Below are positions 37,822 through 47,541 of a DNA stretch of 64,000 nucleotides, piece by piece (the stretch's first letter is position 1; each line of letters begins with the position of its first letter). Position numbers and translations under genes: made by a program. The DNA is from Alphaproteobacteria bacterium. GTDB taxonomy: Bacteria; Pseudomonadota; Alphaproteobacteria; Caulobacterales; Hyphomonadaceae. The notes below the pieces were generated by a model. That model was not told the origin of the DNA. It worked only from the letters and a program-made list of their open reading frames with translations, and did not search any database. The stretch covers positions 124,001 to 188,000 of the forward strand of contig WGLW01000010.1 of assembly GCA_016125405.1 (NCBI GenBank), given 5' to 3'.

Positions 37822-38955
37822 CTATTCGAACAGCAAGACCGGCGCCGGTTTGCCGGGAGCGGACGCCACCGCGTCGAGCACGGCGTCGTTCAGCAGCGCG
37901 AATGCGGTGCTGGCGACGCCATCACCGCCCGCTGCGGGCGCGCCGGCATCGCCGCCCTTGCGCAGCTCCGACAGGATCGGCAATGCGCCGAGGAACGGCG
38001 TGGAGAGTTCGTTCGCGGTGCGCTGCGCGCCCCCTTCGCCGAACACATGGTCCCGTGTTCCATCGGGAAGTTCGTACCACGCCATGTTCTCGATGACGCC
38101 AAGTACGGGAACGGCGGTCTTGCGGAACATGCCCACGCCGCGCCGCACATCCGCCAGCGCCACTTCCTGCGGCGTCGACACGATAATGACGCCATCGAGG
38201 GGCAAGTGCTGGACAAGGGTCAACTGCACCTCGCCCGTGCCCGGCGGCGTATCGATGTAGAGGATGTCCAGGTCCTCGGGCCATGCCGTGTCGGAGATCA
38301 TCTGCGTCACGGCCGACACCACCATCGGACCGCGCCACACGACGGGGTTGTCCGGGCTGACGAGATAGCCGAGCGACATGGTGGTCACGCCGTGCGCGGT
38401 CAGCGGTTCGAGTTTTTTCGCCGGCGTCAGCTCCGGCTTGCGGCCAACGGTGCCCATCATGGTCGGCAGTGACGGCCCGAACACATCGGCGTCGAGCAGG
38501 CCCGCGCGCAGGCCGGCGCGGGCCGCCGCAACCGCGAGGTTCACAGCGACGGTCGATTTGCCGACGCCGCCCTTTGCGGACGCCACGGCCACGATGTGGC
38601 GGGCGGGCCGCCGGGGCGGGGCAGGGACGCCGCGAGGGCTGCCTGATGGTTGGATGGAAGACGGCGCTGCGGACGGCCTTTGCGATGCGCCGGGCGGTGT
38701 GTCGGAATGAGCGGTGAGGACGGCGGTGACGGCGGACGCGCCCGGCACGGCGGCGACGGCGGCTTCCGCAGCCTGACGCAGTGGCTCGTCCGCCGCGCCC
38801 GCGCTGGTTTCCAGCACGAAGCCGATGCGGCCATCCTCACGCACCACCAGTCCGGATATGCGGCCGGATGCGAGAAGACCCTTGCCGGTTGCCGGGTCGG
38901 AAACCGTGTCGAGAGCGGCGCGCACCCTGGATGTCAGATCGACGGAGCCACTCAT
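37822..38955 (-). CDS. mrp: Mrp/ApbC family P-loop ATPase, cysteine-free
   Basis: 377 residues. A DUF59-like N-terminal domain (about 1-85), an Ala/Pro/Ser-rich linker and the deviant Walker A SAKGGVGKS (126-134) are visible, with DADVFGPSLPTMMG and DTPPGTG switch motifs. ApbC/Mrp proteins load [4Fe-4S] clusters and normally carry a C-terminal CxxC. Here the corresponding loop reads MAWYELPDGTRDHVFGEGG (291-309) with no Cys, and I find none in the entire protein. It sits near hflKC–degP, as in related genomes. The function may be altered; see findings. Confidence 0.88.
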   Translation of the reverse strand: MSGSVDLTSRVRAALDTVSDPATGKGLLASGRISGLVVREDGRIGFVLETSAGAADEPLRQAAEAAVAAVPGASAVTAVLTAHSDTPPGASQRPSAAPSSIQPSGSPRGVPAPPRRPARHIVAVASAKGGVGKSTVAVNLAVAAARAGLRAGLLDADVFGPSLPTMMGTVGRKPELTPAKKLEPLTAHGVTTMSLGYLVSPDNPVVWRGPMVVSAVTQMISDTAWPEDLDILYIDTPPGTGEVQLTLVQHLPLDGVIIVSTPQEVALADVRRGVGMFRKTAVPVLGVIENMAWYELPDGTRDHVFGEGGAQRTANELSTPFLGALPILSELRKGGDAGAPAAGGDGVASTAFALLNDAVLDAVASAPGKPAPVLLFE

Positions 38956-38986
38956 CTATACGAACGTTTCCGCTGCCAGCGGCGCG

Positions 38987-39976
38987 TCAGCTTCGCGAAA
39001 CTCCAAGTCGCCGCCCGGCGATCTTCATGAGTCCCGAGGCCAGATGAGGCGCCAGTCGCGGGTCTCTTAGCACGATGGCGCCCGCCCCGGCCAAGCGCTT
39101 CGACTTGAGCCGCTCCATGAAGTCGATCCAGGCGATGCGCTTCTGCGTGGAGAGGCGGTGGGCGCGAAGCAGGCGCAGGTCCGCCTCGGCCAGGCCAGGC
39201 GTCGCCAGCAGACGGTCGTCGGCGGCCTCGAAGGCGGCGAGATCTGAGCGGCTGTGGCGGGCCGAAAGGCTGTCGCCGCGCATGACGCTGACATACCCCG
39301 AGGCCGGTATCAGGCGAAGCCGCGCCCCGGCGGCCATGGCCCTTGCGTAGAAATCATAGTCCTCGCCGAGCCGCATCGTTTCGTCATATCGCAGCCCATG
39401 CCGGTCGAGGAACTCGCGGCGCATCATCGGCTTCAGAAAGCCCAGCTCGCGGCGATAGCGGGAGGGGTGCGGAATGTTGCTTTCGACGAAGTCGCGAAAG
39501 CTGATGTCGCTCACCTCGCCATATCCGTCGGAGAACCACATCGGGCGGGCCGTGGAGCGGTCGGCGCCCTCGGTCACCTGCAGCAGGTCGTCGGCGATGA
39601 GTTCATGACCCTCGCGGGACTTCGCGAGCAGCGCGCCGAGCCGGCCGGGTTCGAAATAGTCGTCGCTGTCCAGGATCGCGATCCAGGGCGCAGACGAGGC
39701 GGCGATCGCCGCATTGCGCGCGCGGGCAGGGCCCCCGTTCACGGGGAGGCCGATCACTTTCAGCCGGCCGCTGCCGTCGTCGACCTTCAGCGCTGCGTCA
39801 AGCGTGGCGCAGCTGTCTCCCGAGGCGTCATCAACGACGAGGACTTCGCTGGCCTCGGTCTGGGCGAGCGCCGAAGTGACGGCGCGCCCGATGGTGGACG
39901 CCGCGCGCCAGGCCGCGACGATCACGGCGACGCCCTCGGGTGGCGGAGCACTGATTGTCGCAGGGAGCGAAGTCAC
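38987..39976 (-). CDS. family 2 glycosyltransferase
   Basis: 329 residues from a GTG at 39976; a TTG 14 codons earlier is the alternative. GT-A fold: VAVIVAAWRAASTIGRAVTSALAQ, VVDDASGD, GPARARNAAI and the DSDD metal motif (103-106), with a later LGEDYDFYARAMAAG. It transfers a sugar from a nucleotide donor, probably for surface polysaccharide or glycolipid. It is 31 bases upstream of mrp on the same strand; no other sugar genes surround it. Confidence 0.85.
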   Translation of the reverse strand: MTSLPATISAPPPEGVAVIVAAWRAASTIGRAVTSALAQTEASEVLVVDDASGDSCATLDAALKVDDGSGRLKVIGLPVNGGPARARNAAIAASSAPWIAILDSDDYFEPGRLGALLAKSREGHELIADDLLQVTEGADRSTARPMWFSDGYGEVSDISFRDFVESNIPHPSRYRRELGFLKPMMRREFLDRHGLRYDETMRLGEDYDFYARAMAAGARLRLIPASGYVSVMRGDSLSARHSRSDLAAFEAADDRLLATPGLAEADLRLLRAHRLSTQKRIAWIDFMERLKSKRLAGAGAIVLRDPRLAPHLASGLMKIAGRRLGVSRS

Positions 39977-40441
39977 GGGCGGGCGGGGTCCTTGGCGTAA
40001 ACAGGATGCGGCGTGCAAGACTTCCGCCAGATCGTCCCGTCTTTACTGTATCGCGGTTAACGATGGCCACAGCGCTGGTTTGTCGACGAGCGCCACGACA
40101 CTGGTTTGAGGCCGCTTAACGCCGGCGTTGGCCCGGTAATTCAAGACTTCGGCGTCAGAACTCCGCTGGCGTCGTAATAAAGTCGCCCCGGAGTTCTATG
40201 ATCTTGGGCCACAGGTCTTGTCCGGGATTTTCTCCAAATCACCCTTGGGGAGAAACAGACTTACGCCTGAGACTTGAAGTCGCTTTAATGTGGCCGCAAC
40301 TACTGGAAGTCACAACAGCAGCAGATGCTGCGGCGGCGCTCGTAGGCCATGCGCCGCGCCGCAAGGCCGGCCAGGCGCCGGCGAGACGCTGGATCGAGGG
40401 CCAGGACGGCCTGACCAGCGCGACCAAGAGGGAGACGATCC
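39977..40441. other. divergent intergenic region upstream of hflK
   Basis: 465 bases between the glycosyltransferase start and hflK. Short frames exist (for example at 40288-40515), but they overlap hflK or have Arg-rich low-quality translations, so I see no gene. Two TTAAC-containing sites (about 40057 and 40118) are present. GGGAG sits seven bases before hflK. Promoters for both sides must be here, but none stands out. Confidence 0.4.
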
Positions 40442-41581
40442 ATGCCGTGGAACGACCAGAAAGGCGGCGGCGGCGGCCCCTGGGGCGGCGGAAGCGGCGG
40501 CAGCGGCGGCGGTGACGGCGAGAGCCCGTGGGGCCGCCCGAGCCGGCCTGGCCCGCGCCCGAGCGACAACAAGCCAGACCTTGAGGAAAGCCTGCGTCGT
40601 ATGCAGGAGCGTTTCCGGCGCCGCGGCGGCGGCAATGGCGGATCGTCCGGCGGTTCCGGCGGAGGCCGCGGCCGCACATTCGGCGCGGCGGGTCTGCTCA
40701 TCCTTCTGGTCATCGCTGTCGTGGGCTGGCTGATGACGGGCGTCTACCAGGTCAACGAACAGCAGGTCGCCGTCGTGCTCCGCTTCGGCAAGCCGGTGCG
40801 CACCGAAGGCCCCGGCTTCCATATCCGCCTTCCCAATCCGATCGAGGATGCGCGTGTGGTGCCGATCAACACCATCACGGAAACCAAGATCGGCGAGCGC
40901 GGCGAGGAAGAGAGCCTGATGCTGACGGGCGATGAAAACATCGTCGACATCAATTTCTCGATCAACTGGAAGATCAATTCGCCCCAGCTCTATCTGTTCA
41001 ACATCGCCGACCCGACTGAACTGATCCGCCAGATCGGTGAAAGCGCCATGCGCGAAGTCGTCGGCACCAGCCAGTTCGAACCCATCACCGCGGGCGACCG
41101 GACGGGCGTTGAATCGCGCGTGCGCGACCTGATGCAGCAGACGCTGAATTCCTACCAGTCGGGCGTGGAGATCGTCTCGATCTCGCTGAAGCAGGCGCAG
41201 GCGCCCGCCGAGGTGCTTGACCAGCAGCGTGACGTGTCGGCCGCCGAACAGGACAAGGTGAAGCGCGAAAACGAAGCCAAGGCCTACCGCAACGACGTGG
41301 TGCCGCGCGCCCGAGGCCAGGCCCAGAAGATCATCCAGGATGCGGAAGCCTACAAGGCGGCGTCGGTCGCCATCGCGCAGGGCGACGCGGAACGCTTCAA
41401 CCTCATCTACGACCAGTACCAGAAGGCCCCGAAGGTCACGCGCGAACGCATGTACCTCGAAACCATGGAGCGGGTGCTCGGCCGCAGCAACAAGGTTGTC
41501 ATCGATTCCAAGAACGGGACGGTGCCGGTGCTGCCGCTAGACATGTTCCGCAACGCCCCGGCTGAAAAGGCGGCCCAGTGA
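40442..41581 (+). CDS. hflK: HflK, SPFH-family membrane protease modulator
   Basis: 379 residues. A Gly-rich cytoplasmic N-terminus (1-80), one membrane anchor (about 82-100, LLILLVIAVVGWLMTGVYQV) and the SPFH/band-7 domain (NEQQVAVVLRFGKPVRTEGPGFHIRLPNPIED) place the body in the periplasm. It forms a ring complex with HflC that controls FtsH. The stop codon overlaps the hflC ATG by one base (TGATG), so the pair is translationally coupled. Confidence 0.95.
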   Translation: MPWNDQKGGGGGPWGGGSGGSGGGDGESPWGRPSRPGPRPSDNKPDLEESLRRMQERFRRRGGGNGGSSGGSGGGRGRTFGAAGLLILLVIAVVGWLMTGVYQVNEQQVAVVLRFGKPVRTEGPGFHIRLPNPIEDARVVPINTITETKIGERGEEESLMLTGDENIVDINFSINWKINSPQLYLFNIADPTELIRQIGESAMREVVGTSQFEPITAGDRTGVESRVRDLMQQTLNSYQSGVEIVSISLKQAQAPAEVLDQQRDVSAAEQDKVKRENEAKAYRNDVVPRARGQAQKIIQDAEAYKAASVAIAQGDAERFNLIYDQYQKAPKVTRERMYLETMERVLGRSNKVVIDSKNGTVPVLPLDMFRNAPAEKAAQ

Positions 41582-42456
41582 TGCAGAGATTTATCATCAT
41601 CGGCGGTATTGCGGCGGCCCTGATCCTGGTCGTTCTCGCCAACTGCTTCTACATCGTGCGCATCGACCAGCAGGCCATCGTCCTGCAATTCGGTCAGGCC
41701 AAGGCGATCGTCAACGCGGGCGACAGCCAGCAGGACGGGCTGCATTTCAAGTGGCCGATGGTCCAGAACGTGATCACCTACGACAAGCGCAACCTGGGCT
41801 ATGATCTCCAGGCGCAGGAAGTGATCGGCGCCGACCAGCAACGCCTCATCGTCGACGCCGTCGCGCGCTACCGGATCCGCGATCCGCTGCAATTCTTCCG
41901 TGCGGCGCAGACCGAGACCAATGGCGAGCAGCAGCTCAGCCAGCGCATGGTCGCGGCCCTGCGCGGCGAACTCGGGAAGGTGGCGACGCCGGATATCGTG
42001 TCCGGCCAGCGCGCCGAGCTGATGCAGCGGATCAAGACGACGCTGGGCGCCACCATGGCCAGCTTCGGGGTCCAGATCATCGACGTGCGCATCCGTCGCG
42101 CAGACCTGCCCAAGCAGAACGCCGAGAAGGTGTTCGACCGGATGAAATCCGAGCTGCAGCAGAAGGCGAAACTCTACCGCGCCGAGGGCGAGGAACAGTA
42201 CCAGACCATCGTGGGCGACGCCGACCGGCAGACCCAGGTGATCGTCGCCGAAGCCAACGAGCAATCACAGAAGCTGCGCGGCGAGGGCGACGCCCAGCGG
42301 AACGCGATCTACGCGCTGGCCTACAACCGGGATCCGGAATTCTTCTCCTTCTACCGGTCCATGCAGGCCTACGAAAACGCGATCAAGGAAGGAACGCCGC
42401 TGGTGATCTCGCCGGATTCGGATTTCTTCCGTTATTTCAACCAGCCGCCGAAATAG
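41581..42456 (+). CDS. hflC: HflC, SPFH-family membrane protease modulator
   Basis: 291 residues: an N-terminal anchor (3-24, RFIIIGGIAAALILVVLANCFY), then the SPFH domain from RIDQQAIVLQFGQAK and a C-terminal coiled-coil with EGDAQRNAIYALAYNRDPEFFSFYRSMQAYE. It partners HflK. The ATG at 41581 shares its first base with the hflK stop; a GTG just before it is possible but unneeded. The DegP protease gene follows after 187 bases with no terminator seen. Confidence 0.95.
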   Translation: MQRFIIIGGIAAALILVVLANCFYIVRIDQQAIVLQFGQAKAIVNAGDSQQDGLHFKWPMVQNVITYDKRNLGYDLQAQEVIGADQQRLIVDAVARYRIRDPLQFFRAAQTETNGEQQLSQRMVAALRGELGKVATPDIVSGQRAELMQRIKTTLGATMASFGVQIIDVRIRRADLPKQNAEKVFDRMKSELQQKAKLYRAEGEEQYQTIVGDADRQTQVIVAEANEQSQKLRGEGDAQRNAIYALAYNRDPEFFSFYRSMQAYENAIKEGTPLVISPDSDFFRYFNQPPK

Positions 42457-42643
42457 GGCAGGTGGGCGTTACAGCGGGGGGCGAACGCGCTGCGCACGCC
42501 GCCGTGATCAGCTCCGCCATGACCTGACCGCATTCGCGCGCCAGTCTGTGTTCCGGGCGCGCCACGTTCTTGCGGAATTGTCCCGCCGGGGCCAGTGTGT
42601 GCGCTGGTTCGGGAATGCCCCAAGGGGCGGGAGTTTTGGTCGC

Positions 42644-44104
42644 ATGATGGCTCGTTTTCCAGCCCTGGCGCGTCTGGCGGTCGCGGCCCTTGGCGGGCTT
42701 GCGCTGGTCGCCGGCGCGCCGGCGATGGCCCAGCGCACGCAAGGCCAGGCGATCGACCGCCCGGGTTTCGCCGGATCGGACTTTTCCGCGCTGGCCAAGC
42801 GGCTGATGCCGTCGGTCGTCAACATCTCGACCCGCCAGACGGTGGCGCGCAGCGGCGGCCTGCCGGCCTTTCCGCCGGGATCGCCGCTCAACGAGTTCAA
42901 TGACTTCTTCGGGCGCGGCGAGCAGGGCTTCCGCCGCCAGGGGTCGCTCGGCTCGGGCTTCATCATCGACCCCGCCGGCTATGTCGTCACCAACAACCAC
43001 GTGATCGAGGATTCCGACGAGATCGACGTGATCCTGTCGGACGGAACCTCGATCCCGGCCAAGCTGATCGGCCGCGACACCGATGTTGACCTCGCGCTGC
43101 TCAAGATCGACACGAAGACGCCGCTTCAGGCTGTGCCGTGGGGCAACTCCGACGACGCCAATGTCGGCGAGTGGGTGATGGCGATCGGCAACCCGTTCGG
43201 CCTCGGCGGCACGGTGACCGCGGGCATCATCTCGGCCCGCAACCGCGACATCAGCGCCGGCTCGTTCGACGATTTCATCCAGACCGACGCCGCTATCAAC
43301 CGCGGCAACTCGGGCGGCCCTCTCTTCAATCTCAACGGCGAGGTGGTCGGCATCAACACCGCCATCTATTCGCCGGGCGACAGCGGCGGTTCGGTCGGCG
43401 TTGGATTTTCCCTCCCGTCCAACCTGGCCAAGACGGTGATTGCGCAGATCAAGCAGTATGGCGCGGCGCGGCGCGGCACGATGGGCGCAACCATCCGTCC
43501 GGTCGATCAGCAGGTCGCAGAAAGCTACGGCCTCAAACGGCCGGAAGGCGGGCTGGTGACGGCGCTCGTCAAGGGCGGCCCGGCCGAGACGGCGGGGCTT
43601 CGCGTGGGCGACCTGATCACCTCGTTCAACAACCAGGAGATCAAGGAAAGCCGCGATCTCGCCCGCATCATCGGCGTCGCGCAGGTCGGCGCGCAGATCA
43701 GCGTGCGCTATCTGCGCGGCGGCAAGAGCCTCACGACGTCGCTGAAGCTGGCGCCGGCGGCTGAGGAGAAACCGGAAAAGCCCGAGTCTGTCGCTGACAA
43801 GGGCGCCAAGCAGCTGTCCAATCTTCTCGGCGTCAATTTCAAGGTGATCGACGATGTCGATCGCCGCCGGCTGGGCATTCCGAATTCGGTGCGCGGCGTG
43901 ATCGTCCAGGACATCCAGCGCGCGTCCGATGCGGTGGGCAAGCTCCGCATCGGTGCGGTGGTCACCGAGGTCAACTTCCAGCCCGTCTCATCACCCGATC
44001 AGGCGATCGCGGCGGCCGAAGCCGCCGCCCGGGCCAACAAGCCGGTGCTGTTGCAGGTCTGGGGCCCGACCGAGGTCAGCTTCGTCTCGGTCAGGACCAA
44101 GTAG
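42644..44104 (+). CDS. degP: periplasmic serine protease/chaperone, Do/DegP family
   Basis: 486 residues. A signal peptide (about 1-30, ending GAPAMAQ) is followed by the trypsin-like domain with catalytic His119 (VVTNNHVIED), Asp149 (DVDLALLKI) and Ser223 (RGNSGGP). Two PDZ domains follow (from GGLVTALVKGGPAETAGL and VRGVIVQDIQRASDAVGKL). It degrades misfolded envelope proteins. GGGAG is about 10 bases upstream of the ATG; an upstream extension to 42548 is rejected because the signal peptide would be buried. The 3' end is 5 bases from the convergent receptor gene. Confidence 0.94.
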   Translation: MMARFPALARLAVAALGGLALVAGAPAMAQRTQGQAIDRPGFAGSDFSALAKRLMPSVVNISTRQTVARSGGLPAFPPGSPLNEFNDFFGRGEQGFRRQGSLGSGFIIDPAGYVVTNNHVIEDSDEIDVILSDGTSIPAKLIGRDTDVDLALLKIDTKTPLQAVPWGNSDDANVGEWVMAIGNPFGLGGTVTAGIISARNRDISAGSFDDFIQTDAAINRGNSGGPLFNLNGEVVGINTAIYSPGDSGGSVGVGFSLPSNLAKTVIAQIKQYGAARRGTMGATIRPVDQQVAESYGLKRPEGGLVTALVKGGPAETAGLRVGDLITSFNNQEIKESRDLARIIGVAQVGAQISVRYLRGGKSLTTSLKLAPAAEEKPEKPESVADKGAKQLSNLLGVNFKVIDDVDRRRLGIPNSVRGVIVQDIQRASDAVGKLRIGAVVTEVNFQPVSSPDQAIAAAEAAARANKPVLLQVWGPTEVSFVSVRTK

Positions 44105-44109
44105 ACCCC

Positions 44110-46311
44110 TCAGTACTTCACGTTCAGCGAAACGCCGATCACACGCGGATCGTTCACGAACGCCGTGTTGTTGTTGAAGTCGATCGCGCCCTTGATGTTG
44201 TCCTCGTCCGTGATGTTGCGGACAAAGACGGCGGCTTCCCACAGGCCGTTGGTTCGCGCGTATCCCAGCTTCAGGCCGCCCTCGAACTGGTGGTCGGTGT
44301 GGAACTCGACCGACTCGTAGAGGAAGATGTTCGTCTTGCCCTGATACGACCAGTCGGTGAAGGCGAAGAGTTCGCCACCCGCGCCCATCGGAATGCTGTA
44401 TCGGGCGGTAAAGTCCGCCGTCGTTTCGGGCGCGTTGGGGAAGGGGTTTCCGTCGATGTTGGCGTAGGTCGTGGCGCCTGACATGACCGTCGGATCGGTG
44501 ATCGTGCACTGGGCGCAGATGCCGACCAGAAGGCCCGGATCGTCGATCTTTGTATGGTTGTAGCTGAAACCGCCGGTGAAGATCAGGTTCGGCATCGGCA
44601 CGTATTCGATGTCGGTCTCGAACCCGTAGGCCTTGCCCTTGTTGGCGTTGATCAGCTGCACGAGGTTGCCCGCGCCGCCGACCGCCGTGAGCTGGATATG
44701 ATCGACCGTGTACTGGAACACGGCGCCGTTGAAACGCAGCGTGTCGTTCAGCAGTTCGGTCTTCCAGCCGGCCTCGAACGAGAGGTTGGTTTCAGACTGC
44801 GCAACTGAAGGCGGCGAACCAAAGGCGATGTTGCGGCCCTGGATCGAGGGACCGCGGAAGCCGTCCGCCACGCGCGCATAGACGCTGACCGCCGGCGTGA
44901 ACTTGTACATCGCGCTGAGGTCCCAGCTCACCTTGTCGTCTGACACGGAGCGGTTGTTGGAGGGCGCGGATGCGACGATCAGATCCTTGTCGTCGTTCGT
45001 GTAGCGCAGGCCGGCGGTGACGCTGAACTGGTCGGTGAAGGCGTAGCTGCCCTGTCCGAAGATGGCCCAGCTGTCGTTCTTCTGGCGCACGGAAGTCGAC
45101 GGCGGGAAGCCGGTCGGTCCAACCGTCGTGTCGACATAGTCCGTGTGGAAATAGAATGCACCCGTCTGCCAGGTCAGGGGGCCGGCGCTCGTGCTGGCGA
45201 GGCGCACTTCCTCGGTGAACTGGTTGAGGCTGTCGAGCCCGTCCTGCGTATCGGAATCGAAGGGGATGAAGCCCGGGCCGACGCCAGCGACGCCGCCGTC
45301 GATATCGCCGCGGCTGAAGCCGTGGGTTTCCTCGTAGCCGGTGATCGATGTCAGCTTCACAGGCCCGAAATCGTAGCCGACATTGGCCGACGTGCCCCAG
45401 CCCTTGTATTTCTGCGGGTTGCCGCCGCCTTGGTCGTAGCTCACACGGTCGCGGTCGTAATTGCTGTTCAGACCGTTGGTTCCCGTCGTGATGACGTTGG
45501 CGCGGAAGATGGCGGAGGTGCCGTCGAGATCGCGTCCGTGGACGTTCAGCAGTACGTTGAGGCGGTCGGTGGGCGTGTATAGCAGCTGGAAGCGGGCCGC
45601 CCGCTCGTCATAGCCGCCGAGATTCTTGTCGCCGGGAACAGTGGTGTTGTCGATCCAGTCGTCGCGATGCTGGTAAAGCATGGAGGCGCGCGCCGACAGC
45701 ACGCCGGCGACAAGCGGTCCGCCGACGCCGCCCTCAAGGTTGACGGTGTTGAACGAGCCGTACGAGGCCGAACCGTCCGCCGAGAACGTGTCCGACGGCC
45801 GCACCGATTTGAAGCGGATGATGCCAGCGGTCGTGTTGCGCCCAAAGAGCGAACCTTGCGGCCCGCGATAGACCTCGACCTGGTCCTGGTCGAACAGCGG
45901 GAATGATTTCAGGACGACGTTTTCCTGCACCACGTCGTCCATGATGATCGAGACGGGCTGGGAGGCGGCGAGGTCGAAGTCGATGTTGCCGAGGCCGCGA
46001 ATATAGAAGCGCGGCGCCACGCGCCCGTTCGACGATTCCGCATAGACGCCGGGCACGCGGGCCGAGAGGGCCAGGACGTCCGATCCGTCTGCAAACATCG
46101 AATTCAGCAGGTCCTTCGGCACGGTCGCGACCGAAACCGGCACGTCCTGCAGGTTCTCCTCGCGCTGCTGGGCGGTGACGATGATCGTGTCCACCTTGGT
46201 GTCGTCGCCAGCCGCCTGGGCCATGGCCGGACCGGACAGGGCGCCGATCGCCAAGGCAAGAGCAGTCAGTCCCACGGACATCCGCAGGCGTTTCAGGTTT
46301 TGCTTGGTCAT
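44110..46311 (-). CDS. TonB-dependent outer-membrane receptor
   Basis: 733 residues with a signal peptide (about 1-32, ending SGPAMAQA). A TonB box-like start (VDTIIVTAQQREENLQDVPVSV) leads into the plug PRFYIRGLGNIDFDLAASQPVSI and ends in the C-terminal barrel strand GVSLNVKY. The N-terminal plug pattern and the 'AxQREExLQDVPxSV' start are typical of sphingomonad/caulobacterial receptors for large substrates. Substrate unknown. It is inserted between degP and serB, genes that are neighbours in related genomes. Confidence 0.9.
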   Translation of the reverse strand: MTKQNLKRLRMSVGLTALALAIGALSGPAMAQAAGDDTKVDTIIVTAQQREENLQDVPVSVATVPKDLLNSMFADGSDVLALSARVPGVYAESSNGRVAPRFYIRGLGNIDFDLAASQPVSIIMDDVVQENVVLKSFPLFDQDQVEVYRGPQGSLFGRNTTAGIIRFKSVRPSDTFSADGSASYGSFNTVNLEGGVGGPLVAGVLSARASMLYQHRDDWIDNTTVPGDKNLGGYDERAARFQLLYTPTDRLNVLLNVHGRDLDGTSAIFRANVITTGTNGLNSNYDRDRVSYDQGGGNPQKYKGWGTSANVGYDFGPVKLTSITGYEETHGFSRGDIDGGVAGVGPGFIPFDSDTQDGLDSLNQFTEEVRLASTSAGPLTWQTGAFYFHTDYVDTTVGPTGFPPSTSVRQKNDSWAIFGQGSYAFTDQFSVTAGLRYTNDDKDLIVASAPSNNRSVSDDKVSWDLSAMYKFTPAVSVYARVADGFRGPSIQGRNIAFGSPPSVAQSETNLSFEAGWKTELLNDTLRFNGAVFQYTVDHIQLTAVGGAGNLVQLINANKGKAYGFETDIEYVPMPNLIFTGGFSYNHTKIDDPGLLVGICAQCTITDPTVMSGATTYANIDGNPFPNAPETTADFTARYSIPMGAGGELFAFTDWSYQGKTNIFLYESVEFHTDHQFEGGLKLGYARTNGLWEAAVFVRNITDEDNIKGAIDFNNNTAFVNDPRVIGVSLNVKY

Positions 46312-46533
46312 TATCCCCACCATGTGGCGCAGCTTCAGGAAGCAATCTCGTGCGTCGGCCGGCGCGCGTCACGCCGCCGGGCCAAACCCGGTGATATTCG
46401 TGACAGTAAGGTGACAATTCCAAGCAGCGTTCGCCCGCCGCGTGCAGATTATGCACAGGCAAAGGGCAGATTCCCCCGCATACGGTCGCTCTGTCCGTGG
46501 GCGTTGCAGGGCGGACACGGCCGCAAGCGGCGC

Positions 46534-47418
46534 CTAGCCGGAGACGAATTCGTCTTCGCTGAAGCCCTGAAAGAACAGCGCGGCCGTCAGGTCCGTGTGC
46601 TCGATCCGGGCCATGGTTTCCGCGGCAACGATCGGTTTGGCGCGATAGGCGACGCCTAGCCCCGCCGCCTTGATCATGGCGAGGTCATTTGCGCCGTCGC
46701 CCATGGCAAGGGCGCTTTCCGGTCCAAGGCCGAGCGCCCGGCTTTCCTCGATCAGCGCGGCAAGCTTGGCTTCCCGGCCGAGGATGGGCTGCAAGACTTC
46801 GCCCGTGAGCGCTGAGCCATCGTCGAGCAGTTCGTTGGCGCGGTCAGCGTCGAAGCCGCAGGCGGCCGCCACGCGCGACGTGAAGAAGTTGAACCCTCCC
46901 GAGACCAGCACGCAGCGAGCGCCAGACGCCTTCATGGTCGCCACCAGCGTTCGCGCGCCGGGGTTCAGGGAGACGCGGCTGGCGTAACAGTCGTCCAGCG
47001 CCGAGAGTTTCAGGCCCTTCAACATCGCGACGCGGGTCGTCAGGGCCGACTCGAAGTTCAGTTCGCCGCGCATCGCCCGCTCGGTTATCGCCGATACCTG
47101 CGCTTTCAGCCCGGCGAAATCGGCCAGCTCATCGAGGCACTCCTGCCCGATAATGGTGGAATCCATGTCCGAGATGAGCAGCCGCTTGCGGCGGTCGCGG
47201 TCCGGCGTTATCGCCCAGTCGGCTGCTGCAGCGGCGCACGCCGCCTCGACATATTCAACTAGATCGCCCTGCGCCGACGGGTCTATGGTCCGCTCGGATG
47301 CGGACCAGTTCGTTCCGCCCAGGTCTTTCGGCTTCCCGACGCCGCCGGGGGCTTTTTCCGCAAGACCGGACGCGGAAGCAGCATCGGGGCGGCATACGAT
47401 GGTGAGAGTCAGGAGCAT
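46534..47418 (-). CDS. serB: phosphoserine phosphatase
   Basis: 294 residues. The HAD motif I is DMDSTII with Asp84 and Asp86 at the active site, and motif III/IV MGDGANDLAMI. The SerB-specific segment is AMRGELNFESALTTRVAMLKGL. It hydrolyses O-phosphoserine to serine, the last step of serine synthesis. An N-terminal ACT-like region (1-75) is weakly preserved. The start region lacks a good ribosome site, so a shorter start is possible. Divergent from miaA. Confidence 0.92.
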   Translation of the reverse strand: MLLTLTIVCRPDAASASGLAEKAPGGVGKPKDLGGTNWSASERTIDPSAQGDLVEYVEAACAAAAADWAITPDRDRRKRLLISDMDSTIIGQECLDELADFAGLKAQVSAITERAMRGELNFESALTTRVAMLKGLKLSALDDCYASRVSLNPGARTLVATMKASGARCVLVSGGFNFFTSRVAAACGFDADRANELLDDGSALTGEVLQPILGREAKLAALIEESRALGLGPESALAMGDGANDLAMIKAAGLGVAYRAKPIVAAETMARIEHTDLTAALFFQGFSEDEFVSG

Positions 47419-47541
47419 ACGTGAGCGGGGCGTTGGGGCCTGTCCTTGGGGGCGAGTCTCGGGGCCAATTCTGCGGGGGGAGGGCGGAATGCGCCGGAAC
47501 AGGCGTAACGCCGGAGGAAACGGAACGTCTGTAGAAGCGTG

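Noticed and set aside
40288-40515. Short plus-strand frame overlapping the hflK start
   Set aside because: It has an Arg-rich translation in the Gly-rich hflK coding region, with no ribosome site. It is a shadow of hflK.
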